From a virus: 64,000 nt of DNA. Made by a program: the position numbers and the translations under genes. The stretch is taken from the IMG/VR virus record IMGVR_UViG_3300028274_000008, positions 1 through 64,000 of that record, one strand, 5' to 3'. A model generated the notes under the pieces. The model was not told the origin of the DNA and did no database searches. It was given only the letters and a program-made list of their open reading frames with translations. Numbering within the stretch: position 1 is the first letter of the stretch; every line of letters begins with the position of its first letter. Shown piece by piece: positions 9,846 through 19,991 of this stretch.

Positions 9846-11645
9846 TTACCACTGTGCAACAGTCCACAACACGGCCAACCGTTCTGGGCGCAAAATCATG
9901 GAACCGTAGTACCATTTGATACTCATAAGCCCAGATTCACCGTAAGGATCCTGCGTGGAAACCATCTCTTTACCTGGTTTCTTATGGAAGATGGTAAACT
10001 TGGTGCTTTTACCGCTGGTCTGGAAACCAATAGTAGTAAATGAAGCATCACCAACAACAAGCATCGGATACGCATCATAATAACCATCAGTTACACGATA
10101 ACCAGAGTTAACACCCTCAGCGATACCTACGGAACCGGCAGCACCGTTATGGTGCATCATCTCAGGAACAACAACAATTCTGAAATGTCCAATGGTACCG
10201 ATTTCACCATTAATCTCAGAACCAGCAGCCGCATAATGTGCCAGCGGGATAAATGCCTGGTTACTGAAATGATCAGTCATCTTTTCAATGGTAGGAATCA
10301 ACTCAGAACCAATATATATAATACGGGCGGAGTTAATAACCTTTGTATCAACCATTCGGGAACCGGTTATAATCTTGGTGTTCTTAGGACATCTGTTGTT
10401 ATCAAGATCAATGGAAAGCTTACTTAGATCATCATAATCAACTTCAGTCAGGGTAGAAGCAACACCAGACATATCCTCTTTACTTAAAGCATCACCGGCA
10501 TAACGAATAACACCAGCACCGTTAAGCAGATCAATCTGCAGAGCATCCTCGGTAATTTCATTGGCACCAAAGAGCATTTCACGGTTAATATGCATGGCCA
10601 TCTCAGCATCAGTATCAAAGTCCAGAGATTCCTGGGTGTACTCATCAAAGAAACCAAATTTCTCAATAGATCCTTCCAGAGTAATACGTTTGAAACCAAC
10701 ACGGTTAACTCTTCCACCAACCTCGGTCAGTGCAGGGAGTTTACCGGAGATATAACCAACATCTTTACTGGAACCATAAAGATTACCAGCACCATTTACA
10801 GAAGTGTTCAGGGTTGTTTCATAACCCAGATCGTAAATAGTATTAGCACCTTCTACAGTTTCTGCAACAGACTCAGTACCAGTACCAGCTATTGTACAGG
10901 CTACACGACTAGCCTGATAGCCAGCACGATCAAAAGTTGCAGTAAGAGTTCCACCATTAGTACCGGTACCGGTAGCAAGAGCAAGGGTGAAAGGCATAGC
11001 TGCGTAGTTTGCAGCATTTGGGGATGCAATCAAACCAGCCAGAGCAGCATCAATAGTCTGAACACCAGCCATAGTAAATTCAAGATCTACTCCATCCCAA
11101 GTGATAGTAATTACATCATCAGTAGTAAGAGTAACCAGGGTAATAGTATCAACCTGAATTGCTTCACCGGTAGCTGCCTGAATGGCATAATCGGCTGCAA
11201 CAGAAGCATGGGCCATGGTTGCATACTGATCAGGAAATTGTGATTGGATCCAGGCAACAAAAGCTGTCTTTGCAGCAGTAATAGCTGTTGCATCAACTGA
11301 TGCATGGTTACCAACAAAATATTCTTTCATTCCTGCGCCAAGGGTACCTTCACCGTCCGGACCTGCAACAGTAATGGTAGATTCAAAAGTCGTTGTTGCA
11401 CCAGCAGCATCCAATCCCTGATCATTGATATTCGCATCATCAAGTAAAGGCATGTAATGGTACCGTTTAATTGTTTTACCCATGTGTTTGGGCATGGCCG
11501 TTACATCAGCCAACTGGGAAAAGTACTGTTCTTTTTTCAGCTCAATAAGAGCTTTTTTCTGATAATACTCAGTTACTAGCTGAGTACCTATATCAGACGC
11601 CGCTCCGCCTGTTACAAAGCCTCGTCCACCGTCAGGTAGTGCCAT
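9846..11645 (-). CDS. Major capsid protein (N4 gp56-like) with an inserted domain
   Basis: A 599-residue protein preceded by a scaffold-like gene and the portal gene, in the capsid slot of the N4 order. The N- and C-terminal parts look like the N4-type HK97-fold capsid (start with a Gly-rich segment, then helix regions around YYQKKALIELK). N4's own capsid protein is about 400 residues. The excess corresponds to a Thr/Ala-rich, beta-strand-rich stretch at about residues 90-270 that looks like an inserted surface domain. Terminal hairpin downstream. Confidence 0.8.
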   Translation of the reverse strand: MALPDGGRGFVTGGAASDIGTQLVTEYYQKKALIELKKEQYFSQLADVTAMPKHMGKTIKRYHYMPLLDDANINDQGLDAAGATTTFESTITVAGPDGEGTLGAGMKEYFVGNHASVDATAITAAKTAFVAWIQSQFPDQYATMAHASVAADYAIQAATGEAIQVDTITLVTLTTDDVITITWDGVDLEFTMAGVQTIDAALAGLIASPNAANYAAMPFTLALATGTGTNGGTLTATFDRAGYQASRVACTIAGTGTESVAETVEGANTIYDLGYETTLNTSVNGAGNLYGSSKDVGYISGKLPALTEVGGRVNRVGFKRITLEGSIEKFGFFDEYTQESLDFDTDAEMAMHINREMLFGANEITEDALQIDLLNGAGVIRYAGDALSKEDMSGVASTLTEVDYDDLSKLSIDLDNNRCPKNTKIITGSRMVDTKVINSARIIYIGSELIPTIEKMTDHFSNQAFIPLAHYAAAGSEINGEIGTIGHFRIVVVPEMMHHNGAAGSVGIAEGVNSGYRVTDGYYDAYPMLVVGDASFTTIGFQTSGKSTKFTIFHKKPGKEMVSTQDPYGESGLMSIKWYYGSMILRPERLAVLWTVAQW

Positions 11646-11668
11646 TTTATATTTCCTTGTTTAATAGA

Positions 11669-12910
11669 TTATTTTACTTTAAAATCATTAGGGTCAATTT
11701 TAGCAAAATCATCATCAGACATGGATAAAGGATTATACGATACGACTGCTGGAGTACCTTTACTCTTAGTAGGGCTAGCAGCCTTCTTGCGTTCTTTCCG
11801 TTTTTCCTCTGCTTTAGAATCGATTTTAGTTGGAGCAATAACTGGTTCAGGTTTAGTTTCTGTTACAGGAGATGTTTCCTCCTTTTTAAACTGCCCTGCT
11901 TTGTATAGCTGATCACCCATCTGTTTATACGCACGAATATCAGATATCCCAGTTAAATTCCCCATGCTGCGTTCATACTCTACGGCTTTCATGACTTTAT
12001 CATAGGTCCCATCGGCAACGTGCTCATTGATTGTTTTAATAATTTGAGGTGAGTTGGCAATGATGTTACGACTGTCTTGATCCCATACATTCGTTATTAC
12101 ATTCAGGGTATCCTGATAGGTGGGCGTACTATGAATATCTTCAAGTACAGCGTCTAAATCAAGTTCTGATTCATTAACAGTATGTTGGGTCGGAGTATAT
12201 TTACTGTCATCTTTAACATTTACATCCAAAGGATCCATACCACTGTCTTTAACCAGTTTAGTAATTGCCTCTGGATTTTTGTTGTGTAGATCAATTAAAA
12301 AGTTAAGATCATTCTCTTCCATCAGGCCATTCTTTTCGAGTAACTTAAGAATGCGCATTGAAGGTTTAAGACCGGCCATCTTCTTATGATAATTGGCTCC
12401 CATCTGCATAAGACGGATAGCATCATCAGTATTCTTTACAGCCATGTCATAACCATTTGCTTTAAATGGAGCAGTGATCTTTTCATACTCAGCTTTATAA
12501 TCAATCCCCGCTTTATCAGACTTTACTTCTTTGTCTTCTTTTTTATCTGTTTTAATTTTTTTATCCGAATCCGCCTCAAGGTCAGTTTCAACCTCCTCTT
12601 TTTTCTTTTCTGGTTCTGGCTTCTTCAAATCTTTATCTTCTTCTGAGAAAACTTTACTGGCTTCTTCAGCTGCAAGCTCTTCAGCCTTTTTATTAGCAGC
12701 TGCATCAGCTTCTTCCTGGGCTTTTGCTTCAGCTTCTGCATCTTCCTCAGCTTTTTTAACTGCATCAGGATCAACCTCTTCTTCCGGCTCTTCCTCAACA
12801 ATTTTTTCTGTAAGTTCTGGAGGACCCTCTAATTTAGCAAAGTCTTCATCAGACAATTCCAGTGCCTCAATCGGTGCTTCTTCCATTTTTGTTTCTTCGG
12901 CAACAGCCAT
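11669..12910 (-). CDS. Putative capsid scaffold protein (N4 gp57 position)
   Basis: A 413-residue protein immediately upstream of the capsid gene. The first about 130 residues are extremely acidic (long Glu/Asp/Lys/Ala runs), followed by a helical centre and a Lys-rich C-terminal segment. Highly charged, helical, low-complexity composition next to the capsid gene is typical of internal scaffolds. No protease motif is visible. Confidence 0.65.
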   Translation of the reverse strand: MAVAEETKMEEAPIEALELSDEDFAKLEGPPELTEKIVEEEPEEEVDPDAVKKAEEDAEAEAKAQEEADAAANKKAEELAAEEASKVFSEEDKDLKKPEPEKKKEEVETDLEADSDKKIKTDKKEDKEVKSDKAGIDYKAEYEKITAPFKANGYDMAVKNTDDAIRLMQMGANYHKKMAGLKPSMRILKLLEKNGLMEENDLNFLIDLHNKNPEAITKLVKDSGMDPLDVNVKDDSKYTPTQHTVNESELDLDAVLEDIHSTPTYQDTLNVITNVWDQDSRNIIANSPQIIKTINEHVADGTYDKVMKAVEYERSMGNLTGISDIRAYKQMGDQLYKAGQFKKEETSPVTETKPEPVIAPTKIDSKAEEKRKERKKAASPTKSKGTPAVVSYNPLSMSDDDFAKIDPNDFKVK

Positions 12911-12913
12911 GGG

Positions 12914-13246
12914 TTACCCCTCTTCGGCTAGGATATTCTCTAGCTCTTGTTCTGCACTAAATAGTGCTTCTCTTGCAGTAACACCAGTCTGTCTCACATT
13001 AGCCAAAAATTGCTGTAAACCAGCAACACCCGTAAGCTGACACTGAGCATGAGCCTGAACCTTTGGTTCCTGGGCCTGCAAACTAGCAGTAAACGTCAGC
13101 ATACCCAGAGCAAAGTCCCTTAAATAAGTCTCAGTAAATAACTTTTTAAAGTGTTTGTTTTTCTCCAGGAAAATCAATGCATCAGCCAGTTCTACTTTGT
13201 CCCGTTCTGCTCTAATGTTTAACTCAATCTTTTCTAAATTTGTCAT
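12914..13246 (-). CDS. Small late virion-module protein, unknown
   Basis: A 110-residue helical protein with a Gln/Ala-rich middle, lying 3 bases upstream of the scaffold-like gene and downstream of a candidate late promoter. I do not recognise the family. Context places it in head assembly, at or near the N4 gp58 position. Confidence 0.6.
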   Translation of the reverse strand: MTNLEKIELNIRAERDKVELADALIFLEKNKHFKKLFTETYLRDFALGMLTFTASLQAQEPKVQAHAQCQLTGVAGLQQFLANVRQTGVTAREALFSAEQELENILAEEG

Positions 13247-13292
13247 AATTTTATTCCTCTTTGTGTCCTCCTGCGATATGCTGCAGTGAGCT

Positions 13293-13298
13293 ATTATA
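13293..13298 (-). promoter_or_regulatory. Candidate late promoter -10 box
   Basis: The 95-base gap upstream of the 13246 start contains a perfect TATAAT on the minus strand, about 50 bases before the start codon, with no good -35 box at normal spacing. N4 late promoters are read by host sigma70 polymerase with help from the phage SSB and often have weak -35 elements. The assignment is tentative. Confidence 0.4.
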
Positions 13299-13341
13299 GG
13301 TTATACCTGAGTATAAATATACTGGTCAGGCAGTAGTATTT

Positions 13342-13929
13342 TTATTCATCCGTTAGATTTTGTAGTATATCTTCTGCGTCTTCCGCACCAGTAATTACTT
13401 TAAAGGCTTGTAAAGCCGCCATAGCTTTTGGGCCGAGGAGTTTAGTACCTGCTTTAACAAAACCAACTGCAGGTTTTACAGCTTTTCCTAAACCGCCAGT
13501 AAGAGCATTAAAAGGGTCCATTGTCACTCCTGCTGCTGCCTTTTTAGCTGCGTTCATTTCTTGCCAAGACTGCGTTTGTTTAGCTCTCCAATAATCCTCA
13601 GACGATTGCCCTACTTTTTGGATAGCATTATTTTCAAAAGTTCTACCTAAAAATTCAATGTTACCCCCGACATTAGCCATAAACTCTTTAGCAACATCTG
13701 GACCAAATTCATTAACAGTAAAATCTAAAAGTTGCTTGCCCACATTAGCATAGTGTTCTGCAATTATAGTGTGCTCTGTTTTGGGATCCACTATACTTTT
13801 TTGGTTTTGTGCTATTTCTGGATTACGAATCCGTTCTTTAGCTACATCTGTTTCTAATAGTTGCTGCTCTGGAGTGGGTCTAAAAATCCAATCTGGTACT
13901 TTTTCATCAGGTGTCTGAAAAATATTCAT
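13342..13929 (-). CDS. Late protein of unknown function
   Basis: A 195-residue protein directly downstream of the portal gene (2-base gap). It begins with a Pro-rich segment, has a helical middle and ends with an Ala/Gly/Lys-rich, mildly hydrophobic stretch (about residues 140-180). No family recognised. Its position suggests a head or connector component. Confidence 0.6.
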   Translation of the reverse strand: MNIFQTPDEKVPDWIFRPTPEQQLLETDVAKERIRNPEIAQNQKSIVDPKTEHTIIAEHYANVGKQLLDFTVNEFGPDVAKEFMANVGGNIEFLGRTFENNAIQKVGQSSEDYWRAKQTQSWQEMNAAKKAAAGVTMDPFNALTGGLGKAVKPAVGFVKAGTKLLGPKAMAALQAFKVITGAEDAEDILQNLTDE

Positions 13930-13931
13930 AA

Positions 13932-16103
13932 TTATTCTCCTACTGTATCTGGTTTAACGGTATCGGATATAATTTTAGTAGTCAAATCATTTTGTGCTTT
14001 TACATCTAACTTTTCCAACTCTCGGGCTTGGTTTACCCCGGATTCTTGCTCTAAGTAACTTAAATCTTTGTTATCAGCAGCACTGGAAATATCTCTTGTT
14101 TTAGCACCTTCAGTACCTGCTTTTGCCTCATTAAGCTTACCCTGAGTAATCTCACGATAACCCTTCTCCCCATTCAATTCCGCTTCAGCAGCATGCTTGG
14201 TTGCCAATGCTTCTTCTTTAGCAATCTGAGCTTTAAGTAGATATATTTCTAATTCTCTCTTTGCTTCTTCAATTGGATCAGGTTTGGGCTCATACTCTTC
14301 AATCTTTTTAGCCATACCAGGCATCTTTCTTAAAGTAGCAATATCAGCAAGAATCATATTCCTTAAATCAGGGTCCATATTATTACCGGTAGTCTGAAGC
14401 ATGAAAGCTAATTCCTCTGCTTTCTTATTATCAGCTTCAGCAGTACTTATGCTTAACTCAAGATCAAAATGACCAGCAAGATCATCTCTACGGATCGGAA
14501 TGAATCTTTCATTGGTTACTCTAATAATTTCTTCTTCAGATAAGAATTCAGCATTCATACTGATCATCTTACGACCAATCTGGATTATACCTAATGCAAG
14601 GCGCCTAAGTATACCAAATTCACGTTTACTAGCTGCATCTAAGGCATCCCTACCACCTCCGACACTATCGCCTAATGCACGGCTATTTATACCCGAATGG
14701 AAGGCCTTCACACCGGTAAGACTCTCAGCATCAGCATTCTGCATAGCAATCATATTGGGGGCTGAAGCAGGTATTTCCGGAAAGGAGTGCATATATACTG
14801 CTTGACGGGGATCCATTACCTGATTAAATACATAATCCTCACCCCTATCAAATTTACGTTTATTAGTAAAATCAAGGAAACCTTGTTGCATACCAGTCTG
14901 ACTATTAGCTGATCGACCCAAAAGATCAATCATACCACGAGTGGTAGCACCAATAATCTGTTGATTCTCAATCAGTAATTCACCATCAGGTTGACCATAA
15001 AGGGATTTACGTACTGGTAAATACACTGCTTTAACAAAGGGATGTTCTTTATCCGGGAAAGGGTTCTCTTCCATACGGATCTTACGATCATTGACCCAAG
15101 CAGCAACAATGGGTACTACTGTACCATCACCATGGATATCCCAGTCACCCCAGTACTGTTGCACGGTAAACTGCTTACGGGGTTCATCAGTAAAATTAAA
15201 AGAATCATTATCAGGTGTCTCTTCATAATCCGGATCAGTTAAAGGAGAAGAGGCTTCTTTATTTATATGCTTTAAATTATGATACTTACCGTCTTTCTTT
15301 AAACCGGCTACTGAAGCTTTAAAAGTCTCACCAATAAAACCTGCCTTACGGATATCACCACCGCAGGACGGATCCATAACAAGATTTTTATGCTCCATCA
15401 CTTCAAGAACTGGTTGATTCTTTGTTTCCTTCATTACTTTCTCAATACGAACACCAATTTGATTGGGTGTAACCGCCTGGCCAGTTGTAGCAAATATTTG
15501 TAATGTTTGATCCATCCCGGGATTGCTGTATTCTTCGTACACATCCCGGTTATCTTTCTTAAGTTGCAATAGCTGAATGTATTTAGGAATAGTTTGCTGC
15601 AGTACTTCCGGATCAGTAATAGGAATAAATTCGTATTCAGGAATCTCTTCCTCAACTTCCTCTTCTTCTGAATCCCAGCCTACTTTAACAATGACAGTAC
15701 CTAGATCAACAGCATCCCGGATATAGGCATCAATAAAATTTACTTTATCTATCTTAGTATTAAACTGATTATTCAGTACCAGAGCATTTTGTTTAGCCCG
15801 GTCTCGGTCACCAGCAGTAATTGGATTTACATTAAAAATATCTGAAGTACTTAAGAATGGTTCAGATAAAGAAGAGTACCGCCATTCAGCCTGCTTCCGG
15901 ATAACCTTGGGCACAACAGAAGATCTACCTTTTGCAGTGGTAATCTTAGCAGCTCCAGTAATATTTAAATTCTCTAACCAGGTATCAACATTATTGATAT
16001 GCTTATCATAGTCCGACCGGGCATCATCTAAATTTTGTTTCAAATCAGCGATAGATGGCTCATTAGCCCAATCAGTAAGTTTTGTTTTAGCTGTATCTTC
16101 CAT
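13932..16103 (-). CDS. Portal protein (N4 gp59-like)
   Basis: A 723-residue protein with the features of N4-type portals: an N-terminal helical segment, a WRYSSL..PF segment near residue 80 typical of this family, an acidic loop, a long central domain, and a C-terminal helical/coiled region with many Ala, Glu and Lys. N4 gp59 is of similar size. It forms the dodecameric vertex ring for DNA packaging. Flanked by head genes and upstream of the tail genes and terminase. Confidence 0.85.
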   Translation of the reverse strand: MEDTAKTKLTDWANEPSIADLKQNLDDARSDYDKHINNVDTWLENLNITGAAKITTAKGRSSVVPKVIRKQAEWRYSSLSEPFLSTSDIFNVNPITAGDRDRAKQNALVLNNQFNTKIDKVNFIDAYIRDAVDLGTVIVKVGWDSEEEEVEEEIPEYEFIPITDPEVLQQTIPKYIQLLQLKKDNRDVYEEYSNPGMDQTLQIFATTGQAVTPNQIGVRIEKVMKETKNQPVLEVMEHKNLVMDPSCGGDIRKAGFIGETFKASVAGLKKDGKYHNLKHINKEASSPLTDPDYEETPDNDSFNFTDEPRKQFTVQQYWGDWDIHGDGTVVPIVAAWVNDRKIRMEENPFPDKEHPFVKAVYLPVRKSLYGQPDGELLIENQQIIGATTRGMIDLLGRSANSQTGMQQGFLDFTNKRKFDRGEDYVFNQVMDPRQAVYMHSFPEIPASAPNMIAMQNADAESLTGVKAFHSGINSRALGDSVGGGRDALDAASKREFGILRRLALGIIQIGRKMISMNAEFLSEEEIIRVTNERFIPIRRDDLAGHFDLELSISTAEADNKKAEELAFMLQTTGNNMDPDLRNMILADIATLRKMPGMAKKIEEYEPKPDPIEEAKRELEIYLLKAQIAKEEALATKHAAEAELNGEKGYREITQGKLNEAKAGTEGAKTRDISSAADNKDLSYLEQESGVNQARELEKLDVKAQNDLTTKIISDTVKPDTVGE

Positions 16104-16130
16104 GTGATATATCCTATTTAAATATGTTTA

Positions 16131-16601
16131 CTATTCTTTTGGAAATCTATTTTTAGCTGAACGACAAACAGCATCATATGCTTTAAGTTGCTCTTTACTT
16201 TTTTTTCTTTCTTTTGGGTCATCACTACGCAATTTAAACTGTATATCTAAATAATCATTTGAATCCGGGTATAACCACTTACGGAAAGTTGTATAGTATT
16301 TCTTTTTAAAAGCAACAGGTTCTTCACCTAAATTAATAATTGCTTTATTAAAATTATCTTCTGAATCTACATATTGTTTTAAACTGAACAAATTAGTAAC
16401 AGGAAATTCTGGATAAGGTATTGTGGGCTCTGTAACAACTAAAGTTTCAGGATTAATTATACAAGTTTCTTCATACCTTTGATCACATAAAATTTCTGTG
16501 ACTGGATCAAAATTAAGTTTAGCTTGATGAAGCGAACAACCTAAGTATTTTACAACTTTACCTGTTACTTTATTAAAAACTGTATATTCATTATTTTGCA
16601 T
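16131..16601 (-). CDS. Putative tail-fibre chaperone or accessory protein
   Basis: A 156-residue protein directly after the large fibre gene (5-base gap). The N-terminus resembles short tail-fibre assembly proteins (a valine-rich beta hairpin, then a Pro-rich linker), and the C-terminus is a charged helix rich in Lys, Asp and Arg. A fibre-assembly role follows from position and general look, not from a firm motif. Confidence 0.5.
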   Translation of the reverse strand: MQNNEYTVFNKVTGKVVKYLGCSLHQAKLNFDPVTEILCDQRYEETCIINPETLVVTEPTIPYPEFPVTNLFSLKQYVDSEDNFNKAIINLGEEPVAFKKKYYTTFRKWLYPDSNDYLDIQFKLRSDDPKERKKSKEQLKAYDAVCRSAKNRFPKE

Positions 16602-16606
16602 AATTC

Positions 16607-18850
16607 CTACTTATATGAAATCATTACTATAATACAAGGATAGCCTGTTGCGCCACCTAAAGTACCCTGTACTTTAAAAGAATATGAACCGGCTGCTACT
16701 GTTGACCAAGTTCTGCCACCAGAGTACATTCCTCCCTCACCACCAGCAGACCATATGAGTGTTGTACCTGCATAAAAATTAACAGTACAAGTAGTATACC
16801 CTACCATAGAAAACTGTACGGATATGTTTGCAGTAGAATGTGTAGAAAAATTATGAGTTAAAGTGTAATCAGTAGAAAGTCCACTATCTCCAGTAATCTC
16901 TGTTGCGGCATTAGCGTCAAGTTTACCAGTATTAACAGCTAGATCTTGGATATTACCAGTAGCAATAATATCACCGGTAACAGTTAAAGTAGAGCCATTC
17001 CAAAGAATACTTTTGGAGGAATTACCAAAAGCTAATTTATAGGTCCCACCATCATAGCCCATCCAAAAACCAGCAGTTGGATCAGCATGCGAAGTTTTAC
17101 CCCCTCTAAGGCTTCCAGTGGTTCCAACATTCAGTAAACCAGTATTAACAGAAAGAGCGGCTAAATTAGATACATTTATTTGGTTTGCAGTAATAGAATT
17201 AGTATAAATCTTTCCGCCATCAATAAAGGTTTGTCCTGGATATTTCCAGAGTACCGTTGAATTGTAGCCAAGTACCCCATTTGCAGCATCAGCAAGAACT
17301 GCAGCACCGCCATTTAATTCCCCAACAGTTATTGCTCCAGTATTTATTAAACTTGTTTGAATTTTAGTTCCTGAAATAATAGTGCCATCTAGGTTGCTAA
17401 AACCAACAGAAGATAAATAAGCCATAGCAGCTAAACTTAAAGCTGACTTAACAGATGCAGGATCTGCACCAATTGAACCAACAATTAAAGTTGTGGGGAT
17501 ATTTACATAAGTAGAATTTAAACTAATAACATCACCAGCTACTGAAAATACAGGATCAGCCGAAGTACTGGTTAACACTTTAAAAGTGTCAGCGTTAACA
17601 ATAAATTCTGATTTAGTATCATCTGGTTGAGCTGTCCAATAAGCCGGGTCTACACCAGGAGCATTGCCTGCAGCAGACGTATGAGCCAAAATACAAAGAT
17701 AAACTACATTACCATAAACAACTTTAATTTCTAATGGGTAGTCTTCGCCACTGAGCCAAATAGGATTAAGTAATAACTGAAAACCGGTTGCATAAGATTT
17801 ACCATTACCATCTTCAACAATGTTTACTGCAAATTGATTAGCCAATAAAGTTTGGGTGGCCTCTAAAGAATATTTTGTTGCACCAAGTTTCGTGCTGTTG
17901 ACTTGGGAAAGAATTTGATTAGCTGAAATTGTAGTTTCTGCAATATTTACTCGACCTGTAACACTATCAGTTGCAATTACTTGTAGATCAATAAGATCTC
18001 CTTGAATAGTAAGATTAGCTTGGTTTAAAAGCATTCCAGCATTAGTAGTAATTCTCTCTGAAGCCTCTAAAACAATACCAGCAGCATTAATATCGATAGA
18101 AGACTGCAGTGCAACAATATCACCAGCTGGTCCATTGATTTGACTTACATCACTTACTAATAATAAAATATCTGCAGCTGTTTGATCTATCCGAGATGTT
18201 TGCACAGCCAGATCTCCAGCTGCACTTATTTGTAAATCAATAACACTCTGACTAATTTGTGATGCTGTTTGCTCAATACTAGAAGCTCTTACTTCTAACT
18301 TGCCAGCAGTATCAGCTTTAATATCAACAGCAGTACTGGCAATTAGAGCATTAGTCTGTATTACTGAAGTATCTACTAAAGAAACCCCTTGTGGGTAGGT
18401 TAATAATAAATCAGTACCAATGGTTGTCCATAGAGCAGCTAATTTGTTTAGATCAGTCTCAAGGCTAGCAGTCATCTGAGCTGCTGTTAAGTTATTTCCT
18501 AATAATGCTACTAATTGATTGGTAGTATACACACCCCCAGCACCAGTAGCTCCAGTAGCTCCAGTGGCGCCTGTTGCTCCGGTATTGCCTGTAGGACCAG
18601 TAGGACCAATTGGACCACCAACACTTACTGTAACAATGGGTTTTTCATCACCAAGAACAGTAACCGGTGTTGCGCCGGTAACAGTAATCTGAGGGGTTAC
18701 ATTGCCTATAACTGTGACTTGAGAGGTAGAATTATCTGTAACAGTTATTGCAGCAATAGAACTATCAGTAATAGTTACAGTGGGTTGATTACTATTCACT
18801 GTAACGGTTACTACTGTTGGGACTACGTTTACAACAGCTGTATCGCTCAT
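16607..18850 (-). CDS. Tail fibre with collagen-like segment
   Basis: A 747-residue fibre. Residues 1-75 are short Thr/Val beta repeats; residues about 80-108 are a run of collagen-type Gly-X-Y triplets (GPTGPTGNTGATGATG); then a long region with coiled-coil and triple-beta character including DGTIISGTKIQT-like repeats seen in tail-tip fibres; the last about 100 residues form a Gly/Ser/Thr-rich beta domain that could bind receptor. It is probably trimeric. It overlaps the start of the next gene region by 4 bases (ATGA-type coupling). Confidence 0.8.
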   Translation of the reverse strand: MSDTAVVNVVPTVVTVTVNSNQPTVTITDSSIAAITVTDNSTSQVTVIGNVTPQITVTGATPVTVLGDEKPIVTVSVGGPIGPTGPTGNTGATGATGATGATGAGGVYTTNQLVALLGNNLTAAQMTASLETDLNKLAALWTTIGTDLLLTYPQGVSLVDTSVIQTNALIASTAVDIKADTAGKLEVRASSIEQTASQISQSVIDLQISAAGDLAVQTSRIDQTAADILLLVSDVSQINGPAGDIVALQSSIDINAAGIVLEASERITTNAGMLLNQANLTIQGDLIDLQVIATDSVTGRVNIAETTISANQILSQVNSTKLGATKYSLEATQTLLANQFAVNIVEDGNGKSYATGFQLLLNPIWLSGEDYPLEIKVVYGNVVYLCILAHTSAAGNAPGVDPAYWTAQPDDTKSEFIVNADTFKVLTSTSADPVFSVAGDVISLNSTYVNIPTTLIVGSIGADPASVKSALSLAAMAYLSSVGFSNLDGTIISGTKIQTSLINTGAITVGELNGGAAVLADAANGVLGYNSTVLWKYPGQTFIDGGKIYTNSITANQINVSNLAALSVNTGLLNVGTTGSLRGGKTSHADPTAGFWMGYDGGTYKLAFGNSSKSILWNGSTLTVTGDIIATGNIQDLAVNTGKLDANAATEITGDSGLSTDYTLTHNFSTHSTANISVQFSMVGYTTCTVNFYAGTTLIWSAGGEGGMYSGGRTWSTVAAGSYSFKVQGTLGGATGYPCIIVMISYK

Positions 18851-19248
18851 AATGTTATTTCGCCAGTAACCTTTACTAAGCCAACAAGAATCTTGTCAAC
18901 CACTTCAGCAACTACCGGAGGTCCGACAAGAGCATCAGTAACTAGTTCCAGGTCATAACGGCCTTCATTAAAAGTTAATGCAGCCGTGTCAGCTGCAGAA
19001 ATAAACATAGTAAGAGTAGTGGTTACTACTTCAATACCACCATTATCAGTTGTCAACTCTAACAGTGGTACCATTGGACTATTACCATGTTTTTTAATCC
19101 AAGCAGGTCTGATCTGCATACGTACCGAATCGTAAGTACTAAAATCAATTGCTATTCCTGCAGCATTCTCAGCATTAATACCTACTGAAAATGTACCACC
19201 TCTGTAAATTGTAATATCGTAATTACCAGGTACCATAATTAAGTCCAC
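18847..19248 (-). CDS. Beta-rich tail or baseplate adaptor protein
   Basis: A 133-residue, beta-rich protein whose pattern (YRGGTFSVGI, then a strand-rich middle, then NEGRYDLEL) resembles small phage Ig-like or BppU N-terminal-type domains that attach fibres. It is translationally coupled to the fibre gene that follows. A link between fibre and tail tube is inferred. Confidence 0.6.
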   Translation of the reverse strand: MDLIMVPGNYDITIYRGGTFSVGINAENAAGIAIDFSTYDSVRMQIRPAWIKKHGNSPMVPLLELTTDNGGIEVVTTTLTMFISAADTAALTFNEGRYDLELVTDALVGPPVVAEVVDKILVGLVKVTGEITL

Positions 19249-19964
19249 CCATTACTTTCAAATTTTTCGGAAGATTCCTCAGTCTTATCAGCCAAACCAA
19301 GTAACTCTATTTTTTTACATGAATTTTCATATTGGTACATAAAAGTAGTATAAAGACTTCGCTCACCTTCAGCAGCCTTAGAAGCCTTTCCCTGAAACAC
19401 CCGGGCAGCAACATAAAGCAATAGGGGCTCTAGTATCCAACTAGGAAAGAATAATTCTACTTCTTCTGGATTAAAGTCATCTTCTACTACAATTTTGGGA
19501 TAACTGGCCAAATAGATTAAAGTCAGAACTCTTAAAGGATCTTGAGGCGTAAGTCTTATAGTATCAAATGCTTGAGTGAACACCCCCAGATCCGGAAAAC
19601 GTTTATCATTAAGATGGATTGGATCATCATCAGCATCAATAACTTCAGTAATCTTAATTATATCATCTTCAAAGGGATCATCGCTATCTTCAATTAAATA
19701 ACCATTAGAGGACACAGCAGCTACAGTGCTGCTAAGGTAATCTGAACGAATTAAATAATGAGTAATACCAGTCTGTTCATAAAGATCAATTCTCTTTTCT
19801 TTAAGAGTAAAGCGCTTATAAATCTCAATAAGACCTAAATTTACATTACTAACTATCTTGGGATATTTTTCTTCGGTAATAGTGGATAACACTGAATTGC
19901 CTAGAGCCAAATTAGAAAATTCTCCAGAGGCTAAAGTGTCAAAAAACTCTTGTAAGGTAATCAT
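19239..19964 (-). CDS. Head-tail adaptor (N4 gp67-like)
   Basis: A 241-residue protein between terminase and the fibre module, the position of N4 gp67 (30-kDa connector). It starts with a helical segment, has an acidic DDD/EDD middle and a C-terminal helix-rich region (WILEPLLLYVAARVFQ) typical of adaptor proteins that contact the portal. Overlaps the next gene by 10 bases. Confidence 0.65.
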   Translation of the reverse strand: MITLQEFFDTLASGEFSNLALGNSVLSTITEEKYPKIVSNVNLGLIEIYKRFTLKEKRIDLYEQTGITHYLIRSDYLSSTVAAVSSNGYLIEDSDDPFEDDIIKITEVIDADDDPIHLNDKRFPDLGVFTQAFDTIRLTPQDPLRVLTLIYLASYPKIVVEDDFNPEEVELFFPSWILEPLLLYVAARVFQGKASKAAEGERSLYTTFMYQYENSCKKIELLGLADKTEESSEKFESNGWT

Positions 19965-19991
19965 GAGTACCCTCTACGTTAAATATTTAGT

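Noticed and set aside
12531-13040. Ser-rich plus-strand frame opposite the scaffold gene
   Set aside because: The Ser/Ala runs are the complement of Glu/Lys/Ala codons of the minus-strand acidic protein; no start signal.
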